A stretch of DNA of 34,870 nucleotides from an uncultured Chloracidobacterium sp. (GCA_937966115.1 CALCKX010000105.1:1-34870), one strand, 5' to 3'. Positions 7,908 through 16,638 are shown, numbered from the stretch's first letter. A program made the numbers and translations. Notes: a model not told the origin generated them from the sequence alone.

Positions 7908-8996
7908 ATGGCATCCGCGCTGGACGCCGGGTTGGGCGAGGAGTGGCTGGGGCTAACGCGCCAGCAACTGTGCGCGCGCGTCGCCGAGCGCGGGCTTCCG
8001 GCCTATCGCGGGCGACAAATTTTTCAGGCCCTTCACGGGCGGCTCGTCGAAACGCTCGATGAAGTCCGCGAGCTGCCGAAGCGCGCCCGCGCCGAACTCG
8101 GCGCTGCCGCCGCCCTTTCGCCCTTGCGGCTCGACCAGGTTTTTGACGCCGCGGACGGGGCGCGCCGCTATTTGTTTTCAGTCCGCGGCGGACACGCGAT
8201 CGAGACAGTGTGGATTCCCGACGGCGAGCGGGTCACGCTGTGCCTCTCGTCGCAAGCCGGCTGCCCGATGCGGTGCGCCTTTTGCGCGACGGCGACGCTA
8301 GGGCTTCAGCGCAACCTGACCGCCAGCGAGATCGTGGCTCAGGTCTTGTATGTTCTCCGCGACGCTGGTCGCCGGTCGGGATCGCCGCGCCCGGCGACGG
8401 TCAACCTCGTGCTGATGGGCATGGGCGAGCCATTGCTCAACTATGACCAGGTGCTCCAGGCGCTGCGCATTCTGGCTGATCCGGATGGGCTGCATATCGT
8501 TCCGCGCCGCGTGACGCTTTCGACCGTGGGCATCGCGCCCAAAATCGCGGCGCTGGGGCGCGAGCCGGATCGTCCCCGCCTGGCCGTTTCGCTGACCGCG
8601 CCGACCGATGCGCTGCGGGCGCGGCTGATGCCGGTCAATCTGACGTACCCGCTGGCGGACCTGCAGCAAGCCTGTCTGGATTTTCCCCGGCGCGACGGCG
8701 AGCGCATCACCTTCGAGTATGTTCTGCTCGACGGCGTCAACGACGGCGAGGCCGAGGCGCGGGCGCTGCTGCGCTGGCTGTCGCCGTTGCGCGCCCGGGA
8801 AGCGGCCAAGGTCAACCTCATTCCGCACAATCCCGCGCCTGGCCTTCCCTTTCGCCCCTCGCCCCCGGAGCGCATCGCGCGGTTTCAATCCGCGCTGCGG
8901 GCGAAGGGCCTGCCGACATACGTTCGGCGTCCGCGCGGGCGGGATATTTTCGCCGCCTGCGGGATGCTTGCGGCCACCTCGTCGCCGTCGGCATAA
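7908..8996 (+). CDS. rlmN: Dual-specificity 23S rRNA A2503 / tRNA A37 C2-methyltransferase
   Basis: RlmN is a radical-SAM enzyme that methylates C2 of adenine in 23S rRNA and some tRNAs. The protein is 362 aa. The [4Fe-4S] cysteines are C119, C123 and C126 (GCPMRCAFC). The two catalytic cysteines of the family are also present: C112 in LCLSS and C351 in the closing IFAACGMLA. Further landmarks are VNLVLMGMGEPLLNYDQV, RRVTLSTVGIAPKI, LAVSLTAP and ITFEYVLLDGVND. SD AAGGGAG lies nine bases upstream of the ATG. All catalytic residues are present, so it should be active. Confidence 0.96.
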   Translation: MASALDAGLGEEWLGLTRQQLCARVAERGLPAYRGRQIFQALHGRLVETLDEVRELPKRARAELGAAAALSPLRLDQVFDAADGARRYLFSVRGGHAIETVWIPDGERVTLCLSSQAGCPMRCAFCATATLGLQRNLTASEIVAQVLYVLRDAGRRSGSPRPATVNLVLMGMGEPLLNYDQVLQALRILADPDGLHIVPRRVTLSTVGIAPKIAALGREPDRPRLAVSLTAPTDALRARLMPVNLTYPLADLQQACLDFPRRDGERITFEYVLLDGVNDGEAEARALLRWLSPLRAREAAKVNLIPHNPAPGLPFRPSPPERIARFQSALRAKGLPTYVRRPRGRDIFAACGMLAATSSPSA

Positions 8997-9031
8997 TGCC
9001 AGGATAACAGTTCCAGTCGCTCGCGCTCATA

Positions 9032-11329
9032 ATGCTTGGTTTGGGAGGACCCTTCCCTGTGTCGCTGCGGATATGGGTTTCTAAGTCGCTCGCGCCAGAG
9101 TTGATTGTCCGACTTCGGGAATGGGTCCTCGACTTATCGCGTCAATTGGGCGATGCCCCGCTGGCCGCCGCCTTTTTCGATGACGAGCGATTTCGCGTGC
9201 TGGCCTCGATTGGGTACGCGGGGTTTGCCCGCGAGCGCCTGGAAATCATCCTGACCAGCCGCCTTGCCGCCATTCGGGCGAATGCGGTCACGGAGGCGGC
9301 GCGCGAGACCTTGCCCAGCTTCCCGAGCGCGGCGCCCGACGGCGCGAGCGTCCTCCTCCAACGCTTGTCGCTCGAGCATCGGCTGTGCGGCGCGCTGTTC
9401 GTCGAGGGCGCGGCGCCGGCGACGCTCGCCGCGGCGCTGGAAGCCCGCCTCCCGGCCTGGTCCTTTCTCGTGCGCGAGAGCGGATGGTGCGCCCGTCTGA
9501 CCGAAGCCGAGGCGCAAATGGCTGAAATGGGACGGCAGCTTGAAGCGATGCGCCACGCGGTCGAGCGCCTGACCGAGTTTGGCGAGCAGGCGATCCAGGA
9601 CCGCGAGCGGTTCGTCGCCAGTGTCGATTATGAGCTGCGCGCGCCGCTGACGACGGTGCTCGGCTACTGCGAGATGCTTCAGGACGCTTCGTATGGCTCG
9701 CTGACCGATGTGCAACGCGAGTTTGTTCGCTACATCGAGTCAGGCGGTCAGGCTTTGCTGCACATCGTGGACAATCTCATGCGATTGGCGCGGCTCGACC
9801 GGAACAGCGACGCGCTGGACATTCGCGAATTCTCCGCGGCGAGCCTATTCCAGTCGCTCCGGTCGTCGTTTGCGCCAGTTGCCGAGCGTCGCCAGGTGAA
9901 GCTGACCGTGACGCTTGACCCAGCCTGCGAGATGCTGGTCGGCGATGAAAGTCAGCTCCAGGAGGCTTTTTCCCAGCTTTTGGATGACGCCCTGCGGCAT
10001 CTGCCGCGGGGGGGGGCGCTCTCCCTGACCGGCGCGCTGCGCCAGATATCCCGCAATGTGCAGAGCCTCGAAATAACGCTTCAGGACAACGCGACCGGCA
10101 TAGTCGCCGAGCAGCGGCTGGCGACCTACCGCAACCTGATGCAGAGCGCGGTCAGCGTCCCCGAGCGGGGGCTTGCCCTTGGGCTGAGCGTGGCCCGCCG
10201 CATCTTGCAGCTTCACGGCGCCACGCTGACGGTGGACGGCGATGTGGCCCGCGGCTGTCGCCTCGCTTGTTCCCTGCCGCATCGCCTGACGGCGCCGCTG
10301 ACGGAGGCGCCGCGGTTGCTCATCGTGGATGCCAGCGTGGAGAGCGGCAGCCTGCTGCGGACGATTCTGGAAAGCGAAAGCCTCAAGGCGCAGCTCGTCG
10401 TGGCCTCAAGCAACGATACGGCCGCCGCGCTCCATGCCAACTGCTTTGGCGCGTCGTCGCGGCTGCCGGATGTCGTCATCATTGACGCCGCGCTGCCGAT
10501 GTCGGATGGCTATGAGCTATGCCGCCTCATCAAGCAGGCTGAGGCGACCCGGTATCTGCCGGTGCTCATGCTCACCGCTTCCCCGGAGACCGCGGAAAAG
10601 CTGCATGGCTTGGAAGCTGGCGCGACGGATGTCTTGGCCAAGCCGGTCAATCGCAAGGAATTGCTCATGCGCGTCCGAGCGTTGATTGCCCAGAAGCGCG
10701 AGTTTGAAGCGATGCTGCGCGCCTATCACAGCGCCAAGCACCGCGCCATCACGGATGGTCTGACGGGGCTGTTCAACCATGCCTACTTTATGGAAAAGCT
10801 GGCCCGGAAGGCTGAGCTGACCGAGCGCGCCGGCCAGCCGCTCTCCATCATCATGCTCGACGTGGATCGCTTCAAGCGCTTCAACGACACCAACGGGCAC
10901 GAAGCCGGCAATGAGTTGCTCAAGGACCTGGCCCGCCTGATGGAGCGCTGCTTCCGGCGCAGCGATCTGCTGGCGCGCTATGGCGGCGAGGAATTCGTGG
11001 TGCTGCTCCCCAACACGCCCAAGAGCCAGGCGGCGGTTTTGGCGGAGCGACTGCGGCAGCGCGTGGCGGAATACCCGTTTGTCGGGCGCGAGTCCCAGCC
11101 CGGCGGGGCGCTCACCGTCAGCCTTGGCGTCGCCTCGCTGCCCTCCGACGCCAGCGACGCCAAGCAGCTTCTGGAGCTGGCTGACCGCGCCCTGTACCGC
11201 GCCAAGCAAAACGGGCGCAACCAGGTCTGCGTCGTGGAAAGCGAGCCCGCTGGGCGGCCGCGCCCCAGCGGCTTCTGGAAGCATCCAACCCCGTCCGGAG
11301 TGGCCGCCCCCAATCCATCGCTGGCCTGA
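9032..11329 (+). CDS. Degenerate histidine kinase - receiver - GGDEF hybrid, probable diguanylate cyclase
   Basis: The protein is 765 aa. Residues 1-150 are an unassigned sensory region. A helical linker at about 155-195 leads into a HisKA-like helix, but the phosphoacceptor His is replaced: the block reads VDYELRAPLTTVLGY with Y200 where SHELRTPLT is expected. The ATPase domain is also degraded: SQLLDDALRH lacks the N-box Asn, and DNATGI replaces DNGxGI. The receiver domain (about 430-550) keeps its Asp (D485 in IIDAALPMSDGYE) and the Lys in LAKPVN. The GGDEF domain keeps GGEEF at 651-655 and LDVDRFKRFNDTNGHEAGN, so it should make cyclic di-GMP. The start is uncertain: GTG at 9059 has GGGAGG ten bases upstream and may be the true start, while ATG 9032 has no SD. 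Confidence 0.9.
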   Translation: MLGLGGPFPVSLRIWVSKSLAPELIVRLREWVLDLSRQLGDAPLAAAFFDDERFRVLASIGYAGFARERLEIILTSRLAAIRANAVTEAARETLPSFPSAAPDGASVLLQRLSLEHRLCGALFVEGAAPATLAAALEARLPAWSFLVRESGWCARLTEAEAQMAEMGRQLEAMRHAVERLTEFGEQAIQDRERFVASVDYELRAPLTTVLGYCEMLQDASYGSLTDVQREFVRYIESGGQALLHIVDNLMRLARLDRNSDALDIREFSAASLFQSLRSSFAPVAERRQVKLTVTLDPACEMLVGDESQLQEAFSQLLDDALRHLPRGGALSLTGALRQISRNVQSLEITLQDNATGIVAEQRLATYRNLMQSAVSVPERGLALGLSVARRILQLHGATLTVDGDVARGCRLACSLPHRLTAPLTEAPRLLIVDASVESGSLLRTILESESLKAQLVVASSNDTAAALHANCFGASSRLPDVVIIDAALPMSDGYELCRLIKQAEATRYLPVLMLTASPETAEKLHGLEAGATDVLAKPVNRKELLMRVRALIAQKREFEAMLRAYHSAKHRAITDGLTGLFNHAYFMEKLARKAELTERAGQPLSIIMLDVDRFKRFNDTNGHEAGNELLKDLARLMERCFRRSDLLARYGGEEFVVLLPNTPKSQAAVLAERLRQRVAEYPFVGRESQPGGALTVSLGVASLPSDASDAKQLLELADRALYRAKQNGRNQVCVVESEPAGRPRPSGFWKHPTPSGVAAPNPSLA

Positions 11330-11352
11330 GCTGGAATCCCTGAGCTGGAATC
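11326..11352. repeat. 14-bp tandem duplication spanning the GGDEF gene's stop
   Basis: CTGAGCTGGAATCC (11326-11339) is followed directly by CTGAGCTGGAATC (11340-11352). The first copy contains the TGA stop of the GGDEF gene, so the stop and its downstream bases are duplicated. Confidence 0.9.
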
Positions 11353-11394
11353 GCCGGCCGGCGCGCGGCGCGGCTGGCGTCCGGCCCGGACCCG

Positions 11395-11416
11395 GGTCAA
11401 GCTTTGGTCAAGCTTT
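11395..11416. repeat. 11-bp tandem duplication just after the Nudix gene
   Basis: GGTCAAGCTTT occurs at 11395-11405 and 11406-11416, two perfect adjacent copies. Read on the minus strand, they lie immediately behind the stop of the Nudix hydrolase gene. Confidence 0.85.
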
Positions 11417-11859
11417 CAGTCAAACTGTGGGCGCAGACCTTCGGGGCGGGCGGCCAGTTGACGCAAGCGCGCCACGACCGGCGCGTTCGGCGCCAAAATC
11501 GCCATCTCCGCCATCTCCGCCGGATGAACCCAGCGCGCGGCTTGAACGCCGCGCAGGGCGAGCGTCCCGCCCGCGATCCGCGCCCAGTAAAACATCACGG
11601 CGAAGGCGTGGCGCGCCTCCAGCGCGTAATGGATGACGTGGAGTGGCCACCCGACTTCAATCGCGACGCCCAGCTCTTCGTCCAGCTCGCGGCGCAGCCC
11701 CTGCTCCGGGGATTCACCCCACAGGAGCTTGCCGCCGGGAAATTCCCACTGATTGGCGAAGCGCCCGGTCGGCCTGCGCTGCGTCAGGAGGACGCGCGGG
11801 CCGTCCACGCACACCGCCGCCGCGACAAGGGTGGTCGTCGGCTGGATTGACTCGGTCAT
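11416..11859 (-). CDS. Nudix hydrolase, MutT-like (8-oxo-dGTP diphosphatase type)
   Basis: The protein is about 147 aa from ATG 11859. The Nudix box is complete: GGKLLWGESPEQGLRRELDEELG matches G-x5-E-x7-R-E-x2-E-E-x-G. The preceding VLLTQRRPTGRFANQWEFPGG and the length are typical of MutT-like enzymes that remove oxidised nucleotides such as 8-oxo-dGTP, a reasonable need in a light-harvesting cell, although substrate specificity in this family is variable. A GTG start at 11871 would overlap the prfA stop (GTGA) and add four residues. Either start puts it in an operon with prfA. Confidence 0.88.
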   Translation of the reverse strand: MTESIQPTTTLVAAAVCVDGPRVLLTQRRPTGRFANQWEFPGGKLLWGESPEQGLRRELDEELGVAIEVGWPLHVIHYALEARHAFAVMFYWARIAGGTLALRGVQAARWVHPAEMAEMAILAPNAPVVARLRQLAARPEGLRPQFD

Positions 11860-11867
11860 GGTCGTTC

Positions 11868-12941
11868 TCACGCCGCGGCGTCAGCCTGCATCTTGAGCGC
11901 CTGAAAATGCGCCGTGAGCGGGTCGAGCAGCCCGTCCAGGTCGCCCTCCATCACCGTGTCGAGCTGGTGCAGCGTCAAGCCAATGCGGTGGTCGGTAATG
12001 CGGTTTTCCTTGAAGTTATAGGTGCGGATCTTTTCGCTGCGCTCGCCGCTGCCCACCTGCGAGCGGCGCTCGCCCGCAATGGCCTCGTGCTGCTTCTGGC
12101 GCTCCAGATCGAGCAGCCGGGCGCGCAGAATCCGAAACGCCTTTTCGCGGTTTTTGATCTGTGATTTCTCGTCCTGCATCGAAACCACAATCCCGCTGGG
12201 AAGGTGCGTGAGTCGCACGGCGGAGTAGGTCGTGTTGACCGACTGCCCGCCCGGGCCGGAAGAGCAGAACGTGTCGATCCGAACGTCTTTCGGGTCAATT
12301 TCGACATCCACCTCTTCGGCTTCAGGCAGCACGGCGACCGTGACGGTCGAGGTGTGAATGCGTCCGGCGGACTCGGTCGCCGGCACGCGCTGCACGCGGT
12401 GGACGCCAGACTCGTGCTTGAGCCGCGAATACGCCCGCGCGCCCTCGATGAGCGCGATGCCCTCCTTCAGGCCGCCGACTTCCGACAGCGACTCGTCTAG
12501 CATCTGCACGCGCCAGCCGTGCCGCTCGGCATAGCGCAAATACATGCGCAATAGCTCGCCGGCAAAGAGCGAGGCTTCATTGCCGCCTGTGCCGGCGCGA
12601 ATTTCGAGGAGGACATTCTTCCCGTCGTTGGGATCCTTGGGCGTCAGCAGCCGCTCGAGCTCAAGTCGGCAGGTCTCCCGCTGCGCTTCGAGGATTTCAA
12701 TCTCCTCGCGGGCCAGGCTCGCCATCTCCGCGTCATCGGTTTCAGCGAGAAGCTCGCGCGCGCCGGCGAGGCTGGCATTGATGGCCTTGTAGGCGCGAAA
12801 CTTCTCGACGACTTCCGCCAGCTCGCTGTGCTGCTTGGCCAGCTTGGCGTAGCGCGCCGCGTCGGACACCGTCTCCGGGTCGCTGAGTTGCGTAGTGAGC
12901 GCGTCGTATTTTTCTTCAAGCGCGGTCAGTTTGTCGAACAT
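11868..12941 (-). CDS. prfA: Peptide chain release factor 1
   Basis: RF1 ends translation at UAA and UAG. From ATG 12941 the protein is 357 aa, the normal RF1 length; an upstream TTG would add 13 residues without homology. The codon-recognition tripeptide PAT (187-189, in [16 protein letters not shown]) marks RF1 rather than RF2. The peptidyl-transferase motif GGQ (231-233) lies in [12 protein letters not shown]. The N-terminal coiled-coil domain begins [15 protein letters not shown]. Its stop is shared with the possible GTG start of the Nudix gene. No prmC methyltransferase gene is next to it, although prfA-prmC is a common pair elsewhere. Confidence 0.97.
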   Translation of the reverse strand: MFDKLTALEEKYDALTTQLSDPETVSDAARYAKLAKQHSELAEVVEKFRAYKAINASLAGARELLAETDDAEMASLAREEIEILEAQRETCRLELERLLTPKDPNDGKNVLLEIRAGTGGNEASLFAGELLRMYLRYAERHGWRVQMLDESLSEVGGLKEGIALIEGARAYSRLKHESGVHRVQRVPATESAGRIHTSTVTVAVLPEAEEVDVEIDPKDVRIDTFCSSGPGGQSVNTTYSAVRLTHLPSGIVVSMQDEKSQIKNREKAFRILRARLLDLERQKQHEAIAGERRSQVGSGERSEKIRTYNFKENRITDHRIGLTLHQLDTVMEGDLDGLLDPLTAHFQALKMQADAAA

Positions 12942-12990
12942 AAGGCTGGAACGATTGGCAGCGTCAGGCTGGCTCGTCAAGCGCGGTCAC

Positions 12991-13026
12991 GGTTAGCGCC
13001 GACCGGTTAGCGCCGACCGGTTAGCG
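12991..13026. repeat. 14-bp tandem repeat, 2.5 copies, spanning the glycosyltransferase stop
   Basis: GGTTAGCGCCGACC occurs at 12991-13004 and 13005-13018 and continues as GGTTAGCG at 13019-13026. On the minus strand each copy carries CGCTAACC, and the first of these supplies the TAA stop of the glycosyltransferase. The stop codon and its surroundings are therefore present three times. Confidence 0.9.
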
Positions 13027-14043
13027 ATGAAAAGCCGGCGCGGCTGCCGGCGGGCGCGCCGACGGGCGGCGCGTGATCTTTTCAACCGTGTAAATGGGCT
13101 GCCCCTGCGACTCGAAGTAGGTGCGCGCGAGTAGCTCCGCCACCAGCCCGGTCGAAAAAAGCTGAATCCCGGCCAGAATCAGCAGCGTGCCCATCATCAT
13201 CCAGGGCGCGTGAGCGGTAAAGACATCGCCGCCGCCGAGGAGCTTTTTCATCGCCAGAACGACCCAGATGCCGCCGCCGATGAAAAGCGCCAACAGGCCC
13301 GGCATCCCGAAGAAGTGCAGCGGGCGCGTGACATACTTGAGCAGGAAACGCACCGTGACCAGGTCGAACAGCACGCGAAACGTCCGCGAGATGCCATAGT
13401 GCGACTGCCCGTCCTCGCGGTTGATGTTCTTGATGGGGACTTCAATGATCCGGGCGCCATTCCAGCTGGCGAGCGCCGGAATGAAGCGGTGCAACTCGCC
13501 ATACAGCCGAATGCGCTTGATGGTGTCGCGCCGATAGGCTTTGAAAGTCGTGCCGAAATCGTGCAACTCGACGCCCGAAAGCTTGGCCATGAGCCAATTC
13601 GCCACCCGCGACGGAAGGCGGCGCATCACCAGGTTGTCTATCCGCCGGCGCCGCCAGCCGCTGGCCAAGTCATAGCCGGCCTGAACCGGCGCGATGAGCG
13701 TCGGCAGATCGTCCGGGTCATGCTGGAGGTCGCCGTCCATGGAAACGATGATCTCGCCGCGGGCGTAGTCAAACCCAGCCGCCAGGGCCGGCGTTTGCCC
13801 GAAGTTTCGCTTGAGCCGGATGACCGTCACCCGCTCGTCGCCAGCAGCGATGTCGGTCAGCAGTTGATGGGTCTGGTCGCGGCTGGCGTCATCCACGAAA
13901 ATGATTTCAAACGATGGATAATGCGCTTCGAGCACGGCGCACAGCCGCTGGTAGAGCTTCTCGACGCTCCCTGCTTCATTGTGCATCGGGATGACGACCG
14001 AAATTTCCGGCGCGGGCGGGAGGCGTTCAGCATCGTCGAGCAT
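13021..14043 (-). CDS. Family 2 glycosyltransferase, polyprenyl-phosphate type, membrane-anchored
   Basis: The protein is 340 aa. The GT-A catalytic domain shows ISVVIPMHNEAGSVEKLY, FEIIFVDDASRDQT, LKRNFGQTPALAAGFDYA and VSMDGDLQHDPDDLP (DxD metal site), then GYDLASGWRRRR. This is the DPM1/ArnC/GtrB-like branch, which charges undecaprenyl phosphate with sugars from nucleotide donors. Two C-terminal membrane segments (MPGLLALFIGGGIWVVLAM and MMMGTLLILAGIQLFSTGLVAELLA) fit that branch. It starts two bases after the stop of the ChbG/HpnK-type deacetylase, so the two probably act together on a lipid-linked amino sugar. Confidence 0.9.
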   Translation of the reverse strand: MLDDAERLPPAPEISVVIPMHNEAGSVEKLYQRLCAVLEAHYPSFEIIFVDDASRDQTHQLLTDIAAGDERVTVIRLKRNFGQTPALAAGFDYARGEIIVSMDGDLQHDPDDLPTLIAPVQAGYDLASGWRRRRIDNLVMRRLPSRVANWLMAKLSGVELHDFGTTFKAYRRDTIKRIRLYGELHRFIPALASWNGARIIEVPIKNINREDGQSHYGISRTFRVLFDLVTVRFLLKYVTRPLHFFGMPGLLALFIGGGIWVVLAMKKLLGGGDVFTAHAPWMMMGTLLILAGIQLFSTGLVAELLARTYFESQGQPIYTVEKITRRPSARPPAAAPAFHR

Positions 14044-14045
14044 GG

Positions 14046-14930
14046 TCAGTCGTTTCGATTCAGATCGGCAAAGTTCACGAGTTCAATCCCCTGCCGCGCC
14101 ACTTCGTTCGCGACGCGGGCGTCGGTCAGCGCTGCCAGCTCCCGGACGCGCGCCGCCTTGAGGCGCGTTCGGGAGCGCCGCAGCGTGTCATCCATGGCGG
14201 AGGGGTGGCACATCAGCTCGCTGGTCCCGACGGGCAAAAGACGAAGCATATAGCAAATGAGCGCCGGGTTGAGCAATCCGGTGTGGGCGAAGCCGAAAAA
14301 GGCCTCCGGCGCACGGGCGCCGGAGGCGCGCAGCCGCGCCAGGAAAGCCGCCTCGTAGCGGGCCAGCGCCAGCGCGCTGGCTTTCTGCTTGAGGAAGGTC
14401 GCGACTTGCGCCCACCCCAGACCCGCCGCCGAGATAAAGGTCAGCCGCTCGTAGGGGCGCCGGATGTGCGCGATGCCATAGGCTTCCGCCGCCCGCAGCA
14501 GGGCTTCCAGCACCGCCGGGTGCGCGTGGGCATGCTTGTGGCTGTCCAGGTGCGTGGGGCGCAGCCCGGCCGCAAGCGCCTTCTCAATCTGCGCCCGAAA
14601 CTCCGTCTCGATTTCAGACAGACGAAGCTCCTGGCGCAGGAGCCGCCGTAAAAAAACGCCAAAGTCGTTTGGCATCGCGCCGTCCGGCCCGATCAGGCTG
14701 CGCACCGCGCCTGGCGGCGCGACCGGCGGTCCGCCCAGCAGCGTGAGATGGATGCCCACGCCCAGCTTGGGACAGTCGCGCGCGCGAGCCACGGCGTCGT
14801 CAAAGGCCGGGCCATTGACCATGATGGTCGCGCTGGTGACAATCCCGGTCTGGCAGGCGCGGATGATGCCGGCATTGACGCCGACGCACATGCCGAAGTC
14901 GTCCGCGTTGACGATGAGCTTACGGCGCAT
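14046..14930 (-). CDS. ChbG/HpnK family carbohydrate deacetylase
   Basis: The protein is 294 aa from ATG 14930. The N-terminus MRRKLIVNADDFGMCVGVNAGI carries the ADDFG metal-binding Asp pair. GIHLTLLGG and THLDSHKHAHAHPAVL supply the metal-binding histidines of the YdjC/ChbG/HpnK deacetylase family, which removes acetyl groups from N-acetylglucosamine units, in hopanoid or chitobiose metabolism. The start overlaps the end of the TrmH-type gene by 11 bases, and the glycosyltransferase gene follows after two bases. The adjacent GT2 supports a role in lipid-sugar modification. No other hpn genes are in the window, so the hopanoid link is only a possibility. Confidence 0.86.
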   Translation of the reverse strand: MRRKLIVNADDFGMCVGVNAGIIRACQTGIVTSATIMVNGPAFDDAVARARDCPKLGVGIHLTLLGGPPVAPPGAVRSLIGPDGAMPNDFGVFLRRLLRQELRLSEIETEFRAQIEKALAAGLRPTHLDSHKHAHAHPAVLEALLRAAEAYGIAHIRRPYERLTFISAAGLGWAQVATFLKQKASALALARYEAAFLARLRASGARAPEAFFGFAHTGLLNPALICYMLRLLPVGTSELMCHPSAMDDTLRRSRTRLKAARVRELAALTDARVANEVARQGIELVNFADLNRND

Positions 14931-15744
14931 CGGCGACTCTCCGAGCCTGTCCCGTCGCCCGTTGCCGGCGGGCTTCATAAAGCAGCAGCGCGCCGGCCAC
15001 GGCCACATTCAGCGATTCGACCGCCCCGGCCATGGGGATGGCCAGCCGGACGTCAAACTGGCCCTCGCTGGCCGCCAGCCCGTGACCTTCCGAGCCAAGC
15101 CAAACCGCCACGGGAACGCGCCAGTCAAAGGCGTCATACGGCGTGTCGCCCCGGCTGTCGGCCGCCGCGATCCGGATGCCTTGTCGTCGCAGCTCCCGAC
15201 ACAGGCTGGCAGCCGATTCGCCTGCGCCAATCGGCAGGCGGAAGGCTGACCCGGCGGCGGCGCGCAGCGCCTTGGGCTGGAACGGATCGGCCGTGCCGAC
15301 CGTGACCAGGACGCCAGTCGCTCCGGCGGCTTCGGCCGTCCGAATCAGCGCGCCGAGATTGCCTGGCGACTGCAACCCGTCAGCCAGAACCAGCAGCGGC
15401 GGATGCGGGTCCCGCGCTGCCAGCGGCGACGCGGCTGGGCGGGCGCCAAGGGCGATGACGCCGGGGGCGGTCTCGACGTCGCTAATGTGCGCCATGACCT
15501 CCTCGGTCAGCATCGCGCCCCGGCAGGGCTGGCGCTGCAACTCATCGAACAGCGCCGCGCCCCGCGGCGTATCCCGCAGGCGCGCGCTGTAGGCGACGGC
15601 TTCGAGCTTGACCTGGCTGCGCAGGGCTTCCTCGACTAGGCGCGCGCCCTCGATAAACATGACCTGCCGCTCGCGGCCCGCGCGCGCGGCGACAAAGCGC
15701 TTGACAAATGGGTTGCTTCGGCTGGCAATGGTTTCAATGAGCAT
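14920..15744 (-). CDS. TrmH-family (SpoU) RNA 2'-O-ribose methyltransferase
   Basis: The protein is 274 aa. The SPOUT motifs are all present: LADGLQSPGNLGALIRTAEAAGA (motif 1), VAVWLGSEGHGLA (motif 2) and ESLNVAVAGALLLYEARRQ (motif 3, in the trefoil knot). The N-terminal SNPFVKRFVAARAGRERQVMFIEGARLVEEAL is the SpoU substrate-binding domain. It methylates ribose in rRNA or tRNA; the target cannot be told from sequence. It lies first in a minus-strand set with the deacetylase and glycosyltransferase, with an 11-base overlap. Confidence 0.9.
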   Translation of the reverse strand: MLIETIASRSNPFVKRFVAARAGRERQVMFIEGARLVEEALRSQVKLEAVAYSARLRDTPRGAALFDELQRQPCRGAMLTEEVMAHISDVETAPGVIALGARPAASPLAARDPHPPLLVLADGLQSPGNLGALIRTAEAAGATGVLVTVGTADPFQPKALRAAAGSAFRLPIGAGESAASLCRELRRQGIRIAAADSRGDTPYDAFDWRVPVAVWLGSEGHGLAASEGQFDVRLAIPMAGAVESLNVAVAGALLLYEARRQRATGQARRVADAP

Positions 15745-15783
15745 GGATCCTTGACGGCGCGCCCGGCGCCTGGAACGCGCGCC

Positions 15784-15803
15784 GACCCGCGGGCGAGCGG
15801 GTC
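15784..15803 (-). terminator. Hairpin at the end of the 217-aa gene
   Basis: GACCCGC (15784-15790) and GCGGGTC (15797-15803) form a perfect 7-bp stem with a six-base loop. It sits at the stop of the minus-strand gene 15802-16455 and before the TrmH-type gene. There is no T-run, so if it terminates it would need help; it may instead protect the mRNA end. Confidence 0.4.
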
Positions 15804-16455
15804 AGGCTGGCGGATGACGCAGGGCATCGGATAGCTCGCTCCAGTTGACGGACGAGCGGACGACAAAGTGCCCCGTCGCCGGGGTTATCGAGTCAATCGT
15901 GACGAAATGCAATGGCCGCAGCCGGCGGCCGGCAACCGCGTATTCCACATTGAGCGCCGCCCGCACTTCTGGAATCTGGTTGAGGTCGATTTCCAGGCCG
16001 CGCCCGTCATAGCGGATGCCCGCCGCCGGGTCGCCCGCTTCGCGCAGGGCCTGGGCGTCGCCCAGCACATGACGAAAGAGCAGGCTCAGAGTATGCGCCG
16101 CGGCGCGCTGCCAGAGCGTGGCGCCGTGAACCGAGACGCGACCGGCCGGGACGAGGCGGACGCGTCGCCGGTAGCGCGTGAACGTAACGCTCTCGATGCG
16201 CAGGGGAACGCTGACGCGCGCCAGAAAAAACCGCTCGCTCTGGGCCGAAATCGTGAAGCTCCCATCGTGGGTGACGAGCGAGGCTTCCCGCGCGCCGCGC
16301 AGCGGCGTCGCCGCCATGACCGCATTGAGATGGTCTTCGGAAACGCGGATTTCGCCGGCCGCCAGGCGCGCCAGCGTGTTATCCGCGTGAAGTCTGGCTA
16401 AGATGTCGAGCGCGCTTTCGCTGCGCTCCCAGGCGCTTCGCAACCACTGCCACAT
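15802..16455 (-). CDS. Hypothetical protein, possibly DUF2993/LmeA-like
   Basis: The protein is 217 aa with no signal peptide or clear membrane segment. It has repeated strands such as GEIRVSEDHLNAVMAATP, DGSFTISAQSERFFLARVSVPLRIESVTFT and RYRRRVRLVPAGRVSVHGA, with a long central helix AAAHTLSLLFRHVLGDAQAL and the conserved-looking GRGLEIDLNQIPEVRAAL. The long strand/helix layout with a DLNQIP segment resembles lipid-binding tubular folds, but I cannot confirm this. It is divergent from the Ser/Thr kinase gene at 16639 and 57 bases upstream of the TrmH-type gene. Function unknown. Confidence 0.65.
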   Translation of the reverse strand: MWQWLRSAWERSESALDILARLHADNTLARLAAGEIRVSEDHLNAVMAATPLRGAREASLVTHDGSFTISAQSERFFLARVSVPLRIESVTFTRYRRRVRLVPAGRVSVHGATLWQRAAAHTLSLLFRHVLGDAQALREAGDPAAGIRYDGRGLEIDLNQIPEVRAALNVEYAVAGRRLRPLHFVTIDSITPATGHFVVRSSVNWSELSDALRHPPA

Positions 16456-16487
16456 CGTTTGGGGGAGAGCGTCCGCTGCGCTTCGTT

Positions 16488-16515
16488 GTTCAGCCTTCCG
16501 AGTTCAGCCTTCCGA
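16488..16515. repeat. Perfect 14-bp tandem duplication
   Basis: GTTCAGCCTTCCGA occurs at 16488-16501 and 16502-16515, with no mismatch, between two divergent genes and eight bases upstream of the candidate kinase promoter. Confidence 0.9.
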
Positions 16516-16523
16516 CAGTCGGT

Positions 16524-16553
16524 TTGACAATGGAAAGAGGGCTTCTGTACAGT
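16524..16553 (+). promoter_or_regulatory. Candidate sigma-70-type promoter of the Ser/Thr kinase gene
   Basis: TTGACA (16524-16529) is a perfect -35 consensus. TACAGT (16548-16553) matches the -10 consensus at four of six positions with an 18-base spacer. The kinase ATG lies about 80 bases downstream. Confidence 0.5.
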
Positions 16554-16638
16554 CTGCCACGTCCTGTCAATCAGGTGGCTGTCTGATCGCGCGACCCTCG
16601 TCTCGTCCTTCCGCTCAGTTTTTCATCCGAATAAAGCC

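Noticed and set aside
13210-14253. 347-aa open frame on the plus strand opposite the glycosyltransferase
   Set aside because: Opposite a gene with all GT2 motifs; composition typical of antisense GC-rich frames.
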